NCBI GenBank assembly: GCA_030632095.1 | Contig: DAOVJU010000037.1 | Span: forward strand, 1-12,651 | Direction: 5' to 3' | Source of the DNA: Chlorobiota bacterium | GTDB taxonomy: Bacteria > Bacteroidota > Bacteroidia > Bacteroidales > B39-G9 | DNA length: 12,651 nucleotides | In this document: positions 1 through 8,775 of the stretch, piece by piece | Layout of the letters: every line of letters starts with the position of its first letter | Numbering within the stretch: the stretch's first letter is position 1 | The notes under the pieces: generated by a model | Told to the model about the DNA's origin: nothing | Databases searched by the model: none | What the model saw: the letters and a program-made list of their open reading frames with translations, nothing else | Translations under genes and position numbers: made by a program

Positions 1-1401
1 AAAGGAATTGTTTTAAACCTTGAAGAAGATAATGTTGGTGTTGTTCTTTTAGGGCCTTCGGAAGAAATAATGGAAGGGGACACCGTTAAAAGAACGGGAA
101 GAATTTCATCAATAAACGTAGGTGAAGGATTATTAGGGAGAGTGATAAATACCATTGGTGAACCAATTGATGGCAAAGGGCCTGTTCAGGGTGAAACGTA
201 TGAAATGCCTTTTGAACGAAAAGCCCCAGGGGTAATTTATCGTCAGCCTGTAAACGAACCATTACAAACCGGAATTAAAGCTATTGATGCAATGATCCCC
301 ATCGGAAGGGGCCAGCGCGAATTGATTATTGGTGACCGCCAGACTGGTAAAACAGCCATTGCTATTGATACGATCGTAAACCAGAAGAAATTCTACGATG
401 AAGGAAATCCGGTTTATTGTATATATGTTGGTATTGGACAGAAAGGATCAACAGTAGCAAACATTGCAAAAACATTGGAAGACAGTGGAGCAATGGATTA
501 TACAGTCATTGTTACTGCTACAGCTTCTGATCCGGCAGCTCAACAATTTTATGCACCCTTTGCAGGAGCTGCTATTGGTGAGTTTTTCAGAGATACAGGC
601 CGTCCGGCATTAATAATATATGATGATCTTTCAAAACAGGCAGTTTCATATCGTGAGGTTTCGCTTTTACTAAGAAGGCCTCCCGGGCGAGAAGCTTATC
701 CGGGTGATGTTTTTTATCTGCATTCACGTTTATTAGAAAGAGCAGCAAAAATTATTGAATCGGATGAAATTGCAGCACAAATGAATGACATACCCGATTC
801 CATTAAACATATGGTAAAAGGTGGTGGATCGTTAACAGCACTCCCGATTATTGAAACACAGGCTGGTGATGTTTCTGCTTATATCCCAACCAACGTAATC
901 TCGATTACCGATGGCCAGATATTCCTTGAATCAGATTTATTTAATTCAGGTATTCGACCGGCTATTAATGTAGGTATTTCAGTATCAAGGGTTGGTGGAA
1001 ATGCACAAATTAAAGCTATGAAAAAAGTTGCAGGTACATTGAAACTTGACCAGGCGCAATACAGGGAACTGGAAGCGTTTTCAAAATTTGGTTCTGACCT
1101 GGATGCTGCTACTATGGCTATTCTTGATAAGGGCTCAAAAAATGTTGAAATACTTAAACAAGGCCAATTCACTCCATACTCTGTTGATAAACAAATTGCA
1201 ATACTTTACTGTGGAACAAAAGGCTTATTGGCTGATATCCCTCTCAGGAAAGTTAAAGAATTTGAAAACGAATTTCTTGAATTTTTAGATATAAACCATA
1301 AAGATGTCCTGAAAGAATTAGGGGAAGGTAAAATTAGCAACGAAATAATGAATTTATTATCAAAAGTTGCAGGAGAGGTTGCAGAAAAATATAAATCTTA
1401 A
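1..1401 (+). CDS. atpA: ATP synthase F1 subunit alpha (5' truncated by window edge)
   Basis: This is the non-catalytic nucleotide-binding alpha subunit of the F1 sector of ATP synthase, which alternates with beta in the hexamer on the cytoplasmic face of the membrane. The reading frame is open from base 1, and the residues before the first internal ATG (position 70) already match the alpha beta-barrel domain (NLEEDNVGVVLLG), so that ATG is not the real start. About 466 codons are present; roughly 60 N-terminal residues are missing compared with the usual 510-525. The Walker A motif GDRQTGKT is at fragment residues 111-118. The stretches ALIIYDDLSKQAVSYRE and PPGREAYPGDVFYLHSRLLERA follow, and then SVSRVGGNAQ, which carries the arginine finger that reaches into the beta active site. 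The helical C-terminal domain is complete and ends in TAA. atpG follows after 135 bp. All key residues visible here are intact. Confidence 0.98.
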   Translation, partial: KGIVLNLEEDNVGVVLLGPSEEIMEGDTVKRTGRISSINVGEGLLGRVINTIGEPIDGKGPVQGETYEMPFERKAPGVIYRQPVNEPLQTGIKAIDAMIPIGRGQRELIIGDRQTGKTAIAIDTIVNQKKFYDEGNPVYCIYVGIGQKGSTVANIAKTLEDSGAMDYTVIVTATASDPAAQQFYAPFAGAAIGEFFRDTGRPALIIYDDLSKQAVSYREVSLLLRRPPGREAYPGDVFYLHSRLLERAAKIIESDEIAAQMNDIPDSIKHMVKGGGSLTALPIIETQAGDVSAYIPTNVISITDGQIFLESDLFNSGIRPAINVGISVSRVGGNAQIKAMKKVAGTLKLDQAQYRELEAFSKFGSDLDAATMAILDKGSKNVEILKQGQFTPYSVDKQIAILYCGTKGLLADIPLRKVKEFENEFLEFLDINHKDVLKELGEGKISNEIMNLLSKVAGEVAEKYKS

Positions 1402-1536
1402 TAAGTATTTTAATATTTATTTAAAAAAGTGATACTAATATTAAATTGAAAATTAAATTTATAAACACAAATATTATTGATTCGTTAATTTGTTTCAAGC
1501 AAAACTAAATAAACAGATAAATAATAAACATTTTAC

Positions 1537-2424
1537 ATGGCTGGCTTAAAAGAAATAAAAACAAGAATAGCATCGGTAAAATCTACCCGGCAAATTACCA
1601 ATGCCATGAAAATGGTTTCTGCAGCTTATCTCAGAAAAGCACAGGATGCAATTATTCAAATGCGCCCGTATGCAAATAAACTCCATGAAATCCTGGTTAA
1701 CCTCAGCGAAAGCCTTGAAGGAAGCAGCGATAATATTTATGCTCAGAAAAGGGAAGAAATAAACAGGGTGCTTATTGTAACAATAACATCAAACAGGGGG
1801 CTTTGTGGCGCTTTTAACGCGAATATTATTAAAAAATCAATTGCGGTTGCAACTACAAAATATGAAAAACTATTTAGAAACGGGCATGTACACTTTTTAA
1901 TTATTGGGAAAAAAGCTTTCGATTTTTTTAAGGACAAAGAGGAATTTAAAATTACAGGTGAAAAGAATAAAATTTTTAACAATCTTGATTTTGATAATAC
2001 ATCAGAAATTGCAGAAGATTTAATGAAAAAGTTCATTTCAGGAAAATATGATGAGATTGTCCTTGTTTATAATCAATTTAAAAATGCCGCTGTTCAAATT
2101 ATTACTGAAGAACAATTTTTACCAATAAGAATTGAAAAGGATGAAAATGAGAAAAAAAGAAATCTTGATTATATTTTAGAACCAACAAAAGAATATATTA
2201 TCACAGAACTTATACCAAGGTCATTAAAAATACAATTCTTTAAAGCTCTCCTTGATTCCTTTGCAGCAGAGCATGGAGCAAGAATGACAGCAATGCATAA
2301 AGCAACCGATAATGCAACAGAATTTATCCGGGAATTAAACCTGCATTATAATAAAGCCCGTCAGGCAGCCATTACAAAAGAAATTCTTGAGATTGTCGGA
2401 GGTGCTGAAGCGCTTAAAGGATAA
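1537..2424 (+). CDS. atpG: ATP synthase F1 subunit gamma
   Basis: This is the central rotor stalk of F1, which couples proton flow through Fo to conformational change in the alpha/beta hexamer. The protein has 295 residues, normal for the family. The N-terminal helix (MAGLKEIKTRIASVKSTRQI, then TNAMKMVSAA) and the C-terminal helix (ARMTAMHKATDNATEFIREL, then KARQAAITKEILEIVGGAEAL) are the two conserved coiled-coil segments that form the shaft. The central globular domain begins at RVLIVTITSNRGLCGAFNANI. The ATG start fits the conserved MAxLKEIKxRI beginning exactly. There is no clear Shine-Dalgarno sequence, as is usual in Bacteroidota. The gene lies 135 bp after atpA, a long gap for this operon, and converges with the phosphate-transporter-like gene 26 bp downstream. 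No hairpin terminator was found in that gap. Confidence 0.98.
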   Translation: MAGLKEIKTRIASVKSTRQITNAMKMVSAAYLRKAQDAIIQMRPYANKLHEILVNLSESLEGSSDNIYAQKREEINRVLIVTITSNRGLCGAFNANIIKKSIAVATTKYEKLFRNGHVHFLIIGKKAFDFFKDKEEFKITGEKNKIFNNLDFDNTSEIAEDLMKKFISGKYDEIVLVYNQFKNAAVQIITEEQFLPIRIEKDENEKKRNLDYILEPTKEYIITELIPRSLKIQFFKALLDSFAAEHGARMTAMHKATDNATEFIRELNLHYNKARQAAITKEILEIVGGAEALKG

Positions 2425-2450
2425 TTTTAGAACAATGGATTAATTATTTC

Positions 2451-4139
2451 TTATGTACATTCATCAATGGCTTCTGAAACATTTATTGCATAATCAGCTA
2501 ATTTTTCACCTTCTGAAAATAAATCATTGTAAATAATACCTGCCTGGTAAGTATATTGTTTTTTTCCCAGGTTCTCAATGTGATCTTTTTTAAGTTTATC
2601 ACGGTATTTGTTTATTTTTTCTTCTATTTCAAAAGCTTTTTGTATTTCAATATTTCCATAACCATTGTTCAGGTTATCGTACATAACTGACAGTGAATTC
2701 TCTACAAGGTCATACATATTGTTTACGTTGTCTCTTAACTCTGCAGTAAACCATGTTTTCTTGGATCGCTTTCTTTGGATTGTTTTGGCAATATTCATAC
2801 AGGAATCAGCAACACTTTCAATGTCATTAATTACTTTAAGCATCGATTTAATCCTTTGTGAACCAAGTTTGCTCAATTCGCCTTCGGATATTTTAGTTAA
2901 ATAGGTTGCTATCTCAACTTCTATATTGTCACTTATTTCCTCATATTTTTCAACACGTGCATAATGTTTCTGAAACTTTTTATTATTTATCTCTTCAAAA
3001 ATTTTACGTACTATTCCAAACATTTTTTTCGTGCGCCTGGCATACAACACAATTTCTTTACGTGCCTGAAGTATGGATAACTCTGATGTTGAAAGTAACC
3101 CAATATCTATATACTGCAACCTGAACTCTTCCTCATCATCATCCCTGTACGGCAATAGAAACTCTACTACTCTTTTTATAGAAGGGGCAAACCAAAATAA
3201 AATAGCAGTGTTAATAATATTAAATGATGTATGAAATATTGAAAGTGCAATAGGAATAATGGCAGAATTGGAAGTAAGTGAAACTCCATGATAGTTTTCA
3301 ACGAACCAGGTTATTTTTTCCAGGAAAAAACTAAATATCAATAAAACCCAAAATATTCCAAATGAGTTAAAAATCAAGTGAGCAAGAGCTGCACGTTTTG
3401 CAGAAACATTAGCAACTAATGCAGCAATATTAGCAGTTATTGTAGTACCAACATTTTCACCTAATACCATAGCTGCTGCAAGGTCAAAACCAATCCATCC
3501 ATTATAGGTCATAACCAGTGTCAATGCCATGGTTGCACTTGACGACTGGATAATTATTGTTAATAATGTTCCCAGTCCTAAAAATAAAAGTACTGACCAG
3601 CCACCGGCATTAGTGTAATTTTTAACAAATTCTAATATCTCAGGATTATTTCTTATATCAGGAACAGACGATTTTAAATATCCCAGTCCTAAAAATAAAA
3701 TTGAAAACCCTACAACAAATTCTCCCCATGACCTCCTTTTATTATTCTTCGAAAATACTAATGGGAAACTTAAACCTATTAAAGGAATAGCTATTGCACT
3801 AATATTAATTTTAAATCCTAAAATGGTAATAAGCCAGGCCGTAACTGTAGTGCCAATATTAGCTCCCATAATTACCCCTATTGAATGACTCAATGATAAT
3901 AACCCTGAATTTACAAAAATTACACTCATTACAGTTGTTGTAGACGACGACTGAATTACAGCAGTTATTAAAAATCCTGTTAAAACCCCCATGAAACGAC
4001 GAGATGTCATTGCAGATAGAATACTTCTCATTTTATCCCCTGCTACTTTTTGTAAGGCTTCACTCATCAGTTTCATTCCAAACAAGAACAAACCAAGTGA
4101 ACCAATCAGGGTTAATGCATCAAATAAATTATATTCCAT
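2451..4139 (-). CDS. Na/Pi cotransporter family protein with C-terminal PhoU-like domain
   Basis: This is a predicted inner-membrane protein of the type II sodium/phosphate cotransporter family (NptA/YjbB-like, PF02690), 562 residues long. Residues 1-330 hold about eight hydrophobic segments arranged as two related halves. Each half has the family's QSSS signature (residues 63-66 and 198-201), and each also has a glycine motif (GANIGTT at 92-98, GENVGTT at 227-233). These motifs are known to form the substrate and sodium site in the family. Residues about 345-555 are hydrophilic and helical, resembling PhoU, and probably face the cytoplasm. This architecture is common in bacteria and is linked to sodium-driven phosphate import or, for YjbB, phosphate export; direction cannot be read from sequence. 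The gene is alone on its strand between two ATP synthase blocks. A perfect 20-bp direct repeat lies inside it (see findings). The ATG start gives a normal N-terminus. Confidence 0.92.
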   Translation of the reverse strand: MEYNLFDALTLIGSLGLFLFGMKLMSEALQKVAGDKMRSILSAMTSRRFMGVLTGFLITAVIQSSSTTTVMSVIFVNSGLLSLSHSIGVIMGANIGTTVTAWLITILGFKINISAIAIPLIGLSFPLVFSKNNKRRSWGEFVVGFSILFLGLGYLKSSVPDIRNNPEILEFVKNYTNAGGWSVLLFLGLGTLLTIIIQSSSATMALTLVMTYNGWIGFDLAAAMVLGENVGTTITANIAALVANVSAKRAALAHLIFNSFGIFWVLLIFSFFLEKITWFVENYHGVSLTSNSAIIPIALSIFHTSFNIINTAILFWFAPSIKRVVEFLLPYRDDDEEEFRLQYIDIGLLSTSELSILQARKEIVLYARRTKKMFGIVRKIFEEINNKKFQKHYARVEKYEEISDNIEVEIATYLTKISEGELSKLGSQRIKSMLKVINDIESVADSCMNIAKTIQRKRSKKTWFTAELRDNVNNMYDLVENSLSVMYDNLNNGYGNIEIQKAFEIEEKINKYRDKLKKDHIENLGKKQYTYQAGIIYNDLFSEGEKLADYAINVSEAIDECT

Positions 4140-4225
4140 AATTTATGATAATTACTCAAACTATTTAATTTAAAAAAAGATAAAAATAAGTAAAAATAAT
4201 TCTGGTCTTATAATTTCATGATATT

Positions 4226-4267
4226 TAATTTTGACACTGTCGATTAATTTATATCACTTCAAAATTA
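4226..4267. repeat. 9-bp inverted repeat in the divergent intergenic region
   Basis: TAATTTTGA at 4226-4234 is matched by its exact reverse complement TCAAAATTA at 4259-4267, with a 24-bp spacer. The pair sits in the 237-bp region between the divergent phosphate-transporter-like and RND-type genes. The first eight bases of each arm fit the Bacteroidota -7 promoter consensus TANNTTTG, so the symmetry may reflect opposed promoters, or a regulator-binding site, or chance in AT-rich DNA. The rest of 4140-4376 shows no open frame or RNA gene that I can support. Confidence 0.35.
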
Positions 4268-4287
4268 CTTTTGTTTATTGTGCTCAA
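4260..4287 (-). promoter_or_regulatory. Candidate Bacteroidota-type promoter for the Na/Pi cotransporter gene
   Basis: Read on the minus strand, TTG (4287-4285) is followed after 17 bp by TAATTTTG (4267-4260), a full match to the TANNTTTG element used by the primary sigma factor of Bacteroidota. Known spacing is roughly 17-23 bp, so this sits at the short end. It would place the transcript start near 4253, leaving a leader of about 110 bases before the ATG at 4139. The call rests on consensus only. Confidence 0.35.
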
Positions 4288-4376
4288 TACCCTAATAAAC
4301 AATAAAATACTTTGCAAAATTTCAAGAATATACTAATTTAGCGACTCATTTTTCTCGAGTTAAAAATCAGGTGCAG

Positions 4377-6782
4377 ATGTGGACAGTTGTCGCGCGAATT
4401 ATCTTAAGATATAGAATTTTACTTCTAGTTTTATTAGGCTTATTTACAGCTTTTATGGCATACAAAGCCACTTTTGTGCGTCTTTCATACCAATATGCCA
4501 AAATGCTCCCTGATAATGACACTGCTTCATACGAATATAAGAGATTTAAAAAGCTCTTTGGAGAGGACGGAACAGTTTTGGGAATAGCTGTTAAAGACAC
4601 TGATTTTTTTACACAGGAAAAAATAAATGATTGGTATGAGCTTGGTAATAATATAAAAAATGTGCAGGGCGTAAATGAAGTATTATCTATTGCCCATTTA
4701 TATGTTCTTAAGAAAAACTCAAAGCTGAAGAAATTTGAACTTGAGAAGGTTTTAAGTGAAAAACTTAAAAATCAGCAGGAAGCAGACGATTTTTCAAAGT
4801 ATATTCAGTCTTTGCCTTTTTACAGAAATTTTCTCTTAAACGATAGCACGCAAACATATTTATTAGCAGTTACTCTCAACAAGGAAAAATTGAATAGCAA
4901 AGACCGTGAAAAAATTGTTTCTTCAATAAAAAGATATTGTAAAGCCTATGGTAAAAAACATAGTTTAGAAATCCATTATTCCGGTATGCCTTATATCCGA
5001 ACCATGGTCTCTAAAATTATCAGGAGCGAAATATTACTATTTATTGCTTTAGCTGCCCTGGTTTGCATTATCACATTATATTCCTTTTTCAGGTCATTCA
5101 AGGTCACGTTCTTTTCAATGCTGGTTGTTACAGTTGCAGTGATCTGGGCGCTTGGGACCATAGTGTTGTTTGGATTTGAAATTACAATTCTTACAGGCAT
5201 CATTCCTCCCTTATTAATAGTGATCGGTATCCCAAATAGCATTTTCCTGCTTAATAAGTATCATCATGAGTATAAACAACATGGAAACAAAATTAAAGCT
5301 TTACAGCGCGTAATTCAGAAAGTAGGTAATGCAACTTTTTTAACAAACCTGACAACAGCGTCTGGTTTTTCAACATTCATTATTACCAAAAGTGCAATTT
5401 TAACTGAATTCGGAATTATTGCATCAATAAATGTTTTGGGTGTATTTATACTTTCAATTTTGCTGATACCAATTATATTCAGCTTTTTACCACCTCCAAA
5501 AAAGCGACATACAAAACATCTTGACTATGTTTTCATTGGAAAGTTTATTAATAAATTAGTACATATTACATTACATAGAAGAAATGTAGTATATATCATA
5601 ACATTGATAATAATAATCCTGGGGATTTATGGTGCTTCTAATATAAAAAGTACGGGTTATATTGTTGATGATATTTCAAAAAAACATCCTATATATAAAG
5701 ATCTTAAATTTTTTGAAAGGAATTTTAATGGAGTTATTCCTTTAGAAATATCAATAAATACAAAAAAGAAAAAAAGTGCTATTTCGTTAAAAAACATTAA
5801 AAAAGTAGAGGAGTTACAAAAAAAACTGGCAAAATATCCCGAACTTTCAAGCCCTATATCACTTAATGAAGTTATCAAATACTCAAGGCAGACATTCAAA
5901 AATGGACAAGTAACACACTACAAGATACCAAGTGGTGGTGAATTTCCTTACATTAAAGCCTATATTTTAAAATCAAAAAATTTGGATAAAGGAAATTTGT
6001 TACAAGCATACGTTGATTCTTTAATTCAAATAACCAGGATAAGTTATAAGGTACTTGATATTGGTACTGTTAAAATGAAAATGCTTAGTGAAAATATCAG
6101 GAATGACATAAATACAATATTTTCACCTGACAAATATGATGTAACACTTACAGGTACAAGTATTGTTTTTTTCAAAGGAACTAATTATTTGATCAAAAAT
6201 CTGTTTATTAGTTTGGCTTTAGCTATTTTAATTATTTCTTTTATTCTGTTTTGGATGTTTAAAACAACACGGATGGTAATAATCTCACTGATACCAAACA
6301 TTATTCCACTATTATTAACTGCATCACTTATGGGATATTTTAACATTCCCATTAAACCTTCAACTATTCTCGTTTTTAGTGTTGCATTTGGCATATCAGT
6401 TGACGGGACAATCCATTTTCTGGCAAAGTTCAGGCAAGACCTTGTTGTTACCAATTGGGACATAGGAAAATCTGTTGTGCTTGCTTTACGTGAAACAGGA
6501 GTTAGCATTTTTTATACAACCATTGTTTTATTTTTTGGGTTTGGAATATTTATAGCCTCCAAGTTTGGTGGTACCGAAGCTCTTGGAATGCTTATTTCAA
6601 TTACTTTATTAAATGCAATGTTAGCTAATCTTTTACTTCTCCCTTCGCTTTTACTTACTTTGGAAAAATCCATAACCAGGGAATCATTTCGTGAGCCTTT
6701 ATTACAGATTTTTAACGAAGAAGAAGATATTGAACTCGAAGAATTAAAAATAACACCAGTGAAACAACACGAACAAAACTAA
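4377..6782 (+). CDS. RND/MMPL-family membrane transporter
   Basis: This predicted inner-membrane protein of about 801 residues has the duplicated RND/MMPL plan. There is one N-terminal membrane helix (about residues 12-31), a large exported loop (about 45-215), and five helices (about 216-375). Then come a second lone helix (about 403-422), a second exported loop (about 428-600), five more helices (about 604-765), and an acidic cytoplasmic tail rich in Glu. The conserved intramembrane motif of the second half is clear (SVDGTIHFLAKFRQ, Asp at about 676). The matching position in the first half reads GIPNSIFLLNKYHHEY, with Asn rather than Asp. Relatives export lipids or hydrophobic compounds, but substrate cannot be assigned here. 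A GTG at 4371 could start the protein two residues earlier; I prefer the ATG at 4377, which gives MWTVVARIILR. The next upstream in-frame stop is at 4296. The epimerase-like gene begins 11 bp downstream, which suggests one operon. Confidence 0.88.
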   Translation: MWTVVARIILRYRILLLVLLGLFTAFMAYKATFVRLSYQYAKMLPDNDTASYEYKRFKKLFGEDGTVLGIAVKDTDFFTQEKINDWYELGNNIKNVQGVNEVLSIAHLYVLKKNSKLKKFELEKVLSEKLKNQQEADDFSKYIQSLPFYRNFLLNDSTQTYLLAVTLNKEKLNSKDREKIVSSIKRYCKAYGKKHSLEIHYSGMPYIRTMVSKIIRSEILLFIALAALVCIITLYSFFRSFKVTFFSMLVVTVAVIWALGTIVLFGFEITILTGIIPPLLIVIGIPNSIFLLNKYHHEYKQHGNKIKALQRVIQKVGNATFLTNLTTASGFSTFIITKSAILTEFGIIASINVLGVFILSILLIPIIFSFLPPPKKRHTKHLDYVFIGKFINKLVHITLHRRNVVYIITLIIIILGIYGASNIKSTGYIVDDISKKHPIYKDLKFFERNFNGVIPLEISINTKKKKSAISLKNIKKVEELQKKLAKYPELSSPISLNEVIKYSRQTFKNGQVTHYKIPSGGEFPYIKAYILKSKNLDKGNLLQAYVDSLIQITRISYKVLDIGTVKMKMLSENIRNDINTIFSPDKYDVTLTGTSIVFFKGTNYLIKNLFISLALAILIISFILFWMFKTTRMVIISLIPNIIPLLLTASLMGYFNIPIKPSTILVFSVAFGISVDGTIHFLAKFRQDLVVTNWDIGKSVVLALRETGVSIFYTTIVLFFGFGIFIASKFGGTEALGMLISITLLNAMLANLLLLPSLLLTLEKSITRESFREPLLQIFNEEEDIELEELKITPVKQHEQN

Positions 6783-6793
6783 TAGTTTAAAAT

Positions 6794-7753
6794 ATGAGAA
6801 AAATTCTTATTACAGGTGGTGCAGGGTTTATAGGCAGCTCTTTAGCAGAGAAACTAATTGATGATAATGAAAATTATGTAGTGGTGGTTGATGATCTTTC
6901 AACCGGAAATCCGCAAAAATTACCAAACATTACTGCAACCAACTGGAAATTCATAAAGTGTAATGTAAATAATTACGATGATATTTCAGCTGTAATGCTA
7001 TCATATCAGTTTAATTATGTTTTCCATTATGCTGCTATGGTTGGTGTTGACAGGACCCAGGAATATCCGGTAAAAGTTTTAGAAGACATAAAGGGATTTG
7101 AAAACATTCTGAACCTTGCAAAAAATACCGGTGTAAAGCGCATTTTCTTTTCTTCCTCATCAGAAATATATGGAGAATCGGTAGAAATGCCCCAACATGA
7201 AGAAACAACACCACTTAATTCACGTTTACCCTATGCTATTGTTAAAAACGTGGGAGAAGCATTTTTACGGTCCTATAAACAAGAATACAATTTAGATTAT
7301 ACAATCTTCAGGTTTTTCAACACATATGGCCCGAAACAAGACAGGGATTTTGTGATAAGCAAGTTCATTTATAAAGCATTAAAAAACGAAGCCATAACAA
7401 TTTATGGTAATGGAAAACAAACAAGAACCTTTTGTTATATTGATGACAATATTGATGTTTGTTTAAATGTATTTTATGAAGATAAAATTGTGAATGATGT
7501 AGTCAATATAGGTGGAGATATTGAAGTTCCAATTATTGACCTTGCAAATCTTATAATTAAACTAACAAAATCGAAATCAAAAATTGTATATCTTCCTCCA
7601 CTTGAAGAAGGTGATATGAGCCGGCGGCAACCTGATGTAACCAAAATGAAGAATTTACTTAATCATGAACTATTGCCATTAGAAAAAGGAATTCAGAAAA
7701 TCCTCGACAAAGGGCTCTTTGAATTAAAACATGAATTGGTTGAATTTTACTAA
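6794..7753 (+). CDS. NAD-dependent epimerase/dehydratase family protein (nucleotide-sugar SDR)
   Basis: This is an extended short-chain dehydrogenase/reductase of 319 residues acting on a nucleotide sugar. The NAD-binding loop GGAGFIGS is at residues 8-15 (GxxGxxG), followed by VVVDDLSTG at the end of the second strand, where the Asp selects NAD over NADP. The active site shows SSSSEIYG (120-127) and the YxxxK pair Tyr147/Lys151. Substrate-side motifs RFFNTYGP (173-180), YGNGKQTRTFCYIDD (204-218) and SRRQPDVTKMKNLL (276-289) resemble those of UDP-glucuronate decarboxylases and UDP-glucose 4-epimerases. The decarboxylase resemblance is strongest in the C-terminal RRQPD stretch, but the exact reaction is uncertain. 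It lies 11 bp after the RND-type gene and 23 bp before the prenyl synthase, so co-transcription is likely. A role in polysaccharide or LPS sugar supply is inferred. Confidence 0.9.
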   Translation: MRKILITGGAGFIGSSLAEKLIDDNENYVVVVDDLSTGNPQKLPNITATNWKFIKCNVNNYDDISAVMLSYQFNYVFHYAAMVGVDRTQEYPVKVLEDIKGFENILNLAKNTGVKRIFFSSSSEIYGESVEMPQHEETTPLNSRLPYAIVKNVGEAFLRSYKQEYNLDYTIFRFFNTYGPKQDRDFVISKFIYKALKNEAITIYGNGKQTRTFCYIDDNIDVCLNVFYEDKIVNDVVNIGGDIEVPIIDLANLIIKLTKSKSKIVYLPPLEEGDMSRRQPDVTKMKNLLNHELLPLEKGIQKILDKGLFELKHELVEFY

Positions 7754-7776
7754 TCACTTATTTTAACTGAGCAGTA

Positions 7777-8751
7777 ATGTATTCGTTAACACAGTTACAA
7801 GATTTAATTAATCAAAACCTTCAGAAAATAAATTTCAATTTACAACCTGTTGAGTTATATGAACCTATTGAATATGTCTTATCTAATGGCGGTAAGCGAA
7901 TAAGGCCGGCATTAGTTTTAATGGCCTGTAATCTTTATAATGATAATATTGATATAGCAATAAATGCTGCCCTCGGAATAGAAATATTTCATAATTTTAC
8001 CTTACTGCATGATGATATAATGGATCATGCGGAAATAAGGCGAAATAATCCCACAGTTCACATTAAATGGGATGAAAACAGGGCAATCCTATCCGGAGAT
8101 GCAATGTCAATTAAAGCATACGAATTAATCTCAAAAAGCGTACCGAGTAAATTACCGGCAATTCTACAAGTTTTTAATCAAACAGCATTGAAAGTATGCG
8201 AAGGACAGCAATTTGACATGAATTATGAGTTAAAGGAAAATGTTAGTATTGATGAGTATTTGAGAATGATTGAGCTAAAAACTGCCGTACTTATTTCGGG
8301 CAGCTTGAAAATAGGGTCAATACTTGGAGGTGCATCTGAAGATGAAGCTGATAAACTGTATGAATTTGGTCGAAATATTGGCCTTGCATTTCAATTACAA
8401 GATGACCTTCTGGATGCATTCGGGAGTATTGAAAAGTTCGGGAAAAAAATTGGCGGCGATATTGTTAAAAACAAAAAAACATATCTTTTAATTAAAGCTT
8501 TTGAACTTGCTGATAAAAAAAACCTTAACTTACTCAATGAATTAATTTCAGGAAACAGTCATGCACCTGATGAAAAAACAGATAAAGTAATATCAATATA
8601 TAATAGTCTGAATATAAAGAAAATAACAGAAAACAAAATTAATTTATACTTTCAGGAAGCAAACAATTGGCTTGAAAAAGTTAATGTGATTGATAATAGA
8701 AAATACGTAATTAAATCTTTGTCTGAAAAACTTATTAATAGAACGTATTAA
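7777..8751 (+). CDS. Polyprenyl synthetase (short-chain trans-isoprenyl diphosphate synthase)
   Basis: This is a trans-prenyltransferase of 324 residues that condenses isopentenyl diphosphate onto an allylic diphosphate to make linear prenyl diphosphates. GGKRIRP is at residues 38-44, which binds diphosphate. The first aspartate-rich motif DDIMD is at 79-83, followed by an arginine pair (EIRR). The second motif, FQLQDDLLD, has its Asp cluster at 209-213, followed by GGDIVKNKKTY. All catalytic elements are present. Phe74 lies five residues before the first Asp motif; a bulky residue there usually limits chain length in this family, so a C15 or C20 product (farnesyl or geranylgeranyl diphosphate) is more likely than a long quinone chain. 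That is inference, not proof. The gene ends the RND-epimerase-prenyl synthase cluster, and 89 bp separate it from atpD. Confidence 0.93.
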   Translation: MYSLTQLQDLINQNLQKINFNLQPVELYEPIEYVLSNGGKRIRPALVLMACNLYNDNIDIAINAALGIEIFHNFTLLHDDIMDHAEIRRNNPTVHIKWDENRAILSGDAMSIKAYELISKSVPSKLPAILQVFNQTALKVCEGQQFDMNYELKENVSIDEYLRMIELKTAVLISGSLKIGSILGGASEDEADKLYEFGRNIGLAFQLQDDLLDAFGSIEKFGKKIGGDIVKNKKTYLLIKAFELADKKNLNLLNELISGNSHAPDEKTDKVISIYNSLNIKKITENKINLYFQEANNWLEKVNVIDNRKYVIKSLSEKLINRTY

Positions 8752-8775
8752 ACTTTTTTTACAGCATAATTAAGT

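Noticed and set aside
70..72. ATG at 70 as the start of atpA
   Set aside because: The frame is open to base 1 and the 23 residues before this ATG match the alpha-subunit barrel domain, so the gene is cut by the window edge.
1485..1492. TTAATTTG in the atpA-atpG gap as an internal promoter
   Set aside because: It misses the consensus A at position two and has no TTG at suitable spacing; the 135-bp gap shows no other convincing signal.
4308..4314. TACTTTG upstream of the RND-type gene as a promoter -7 element
   Set aside because: It has one base between TA and TTTG instead of two, and no TTG lies 17-23 bp upstream.
6185..6508. 107-codon open frame on the minus strand inside the RND-type gene
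   Set aside because: Antisense to well-conserved membrane segments of the transporter, with no family features of its own.
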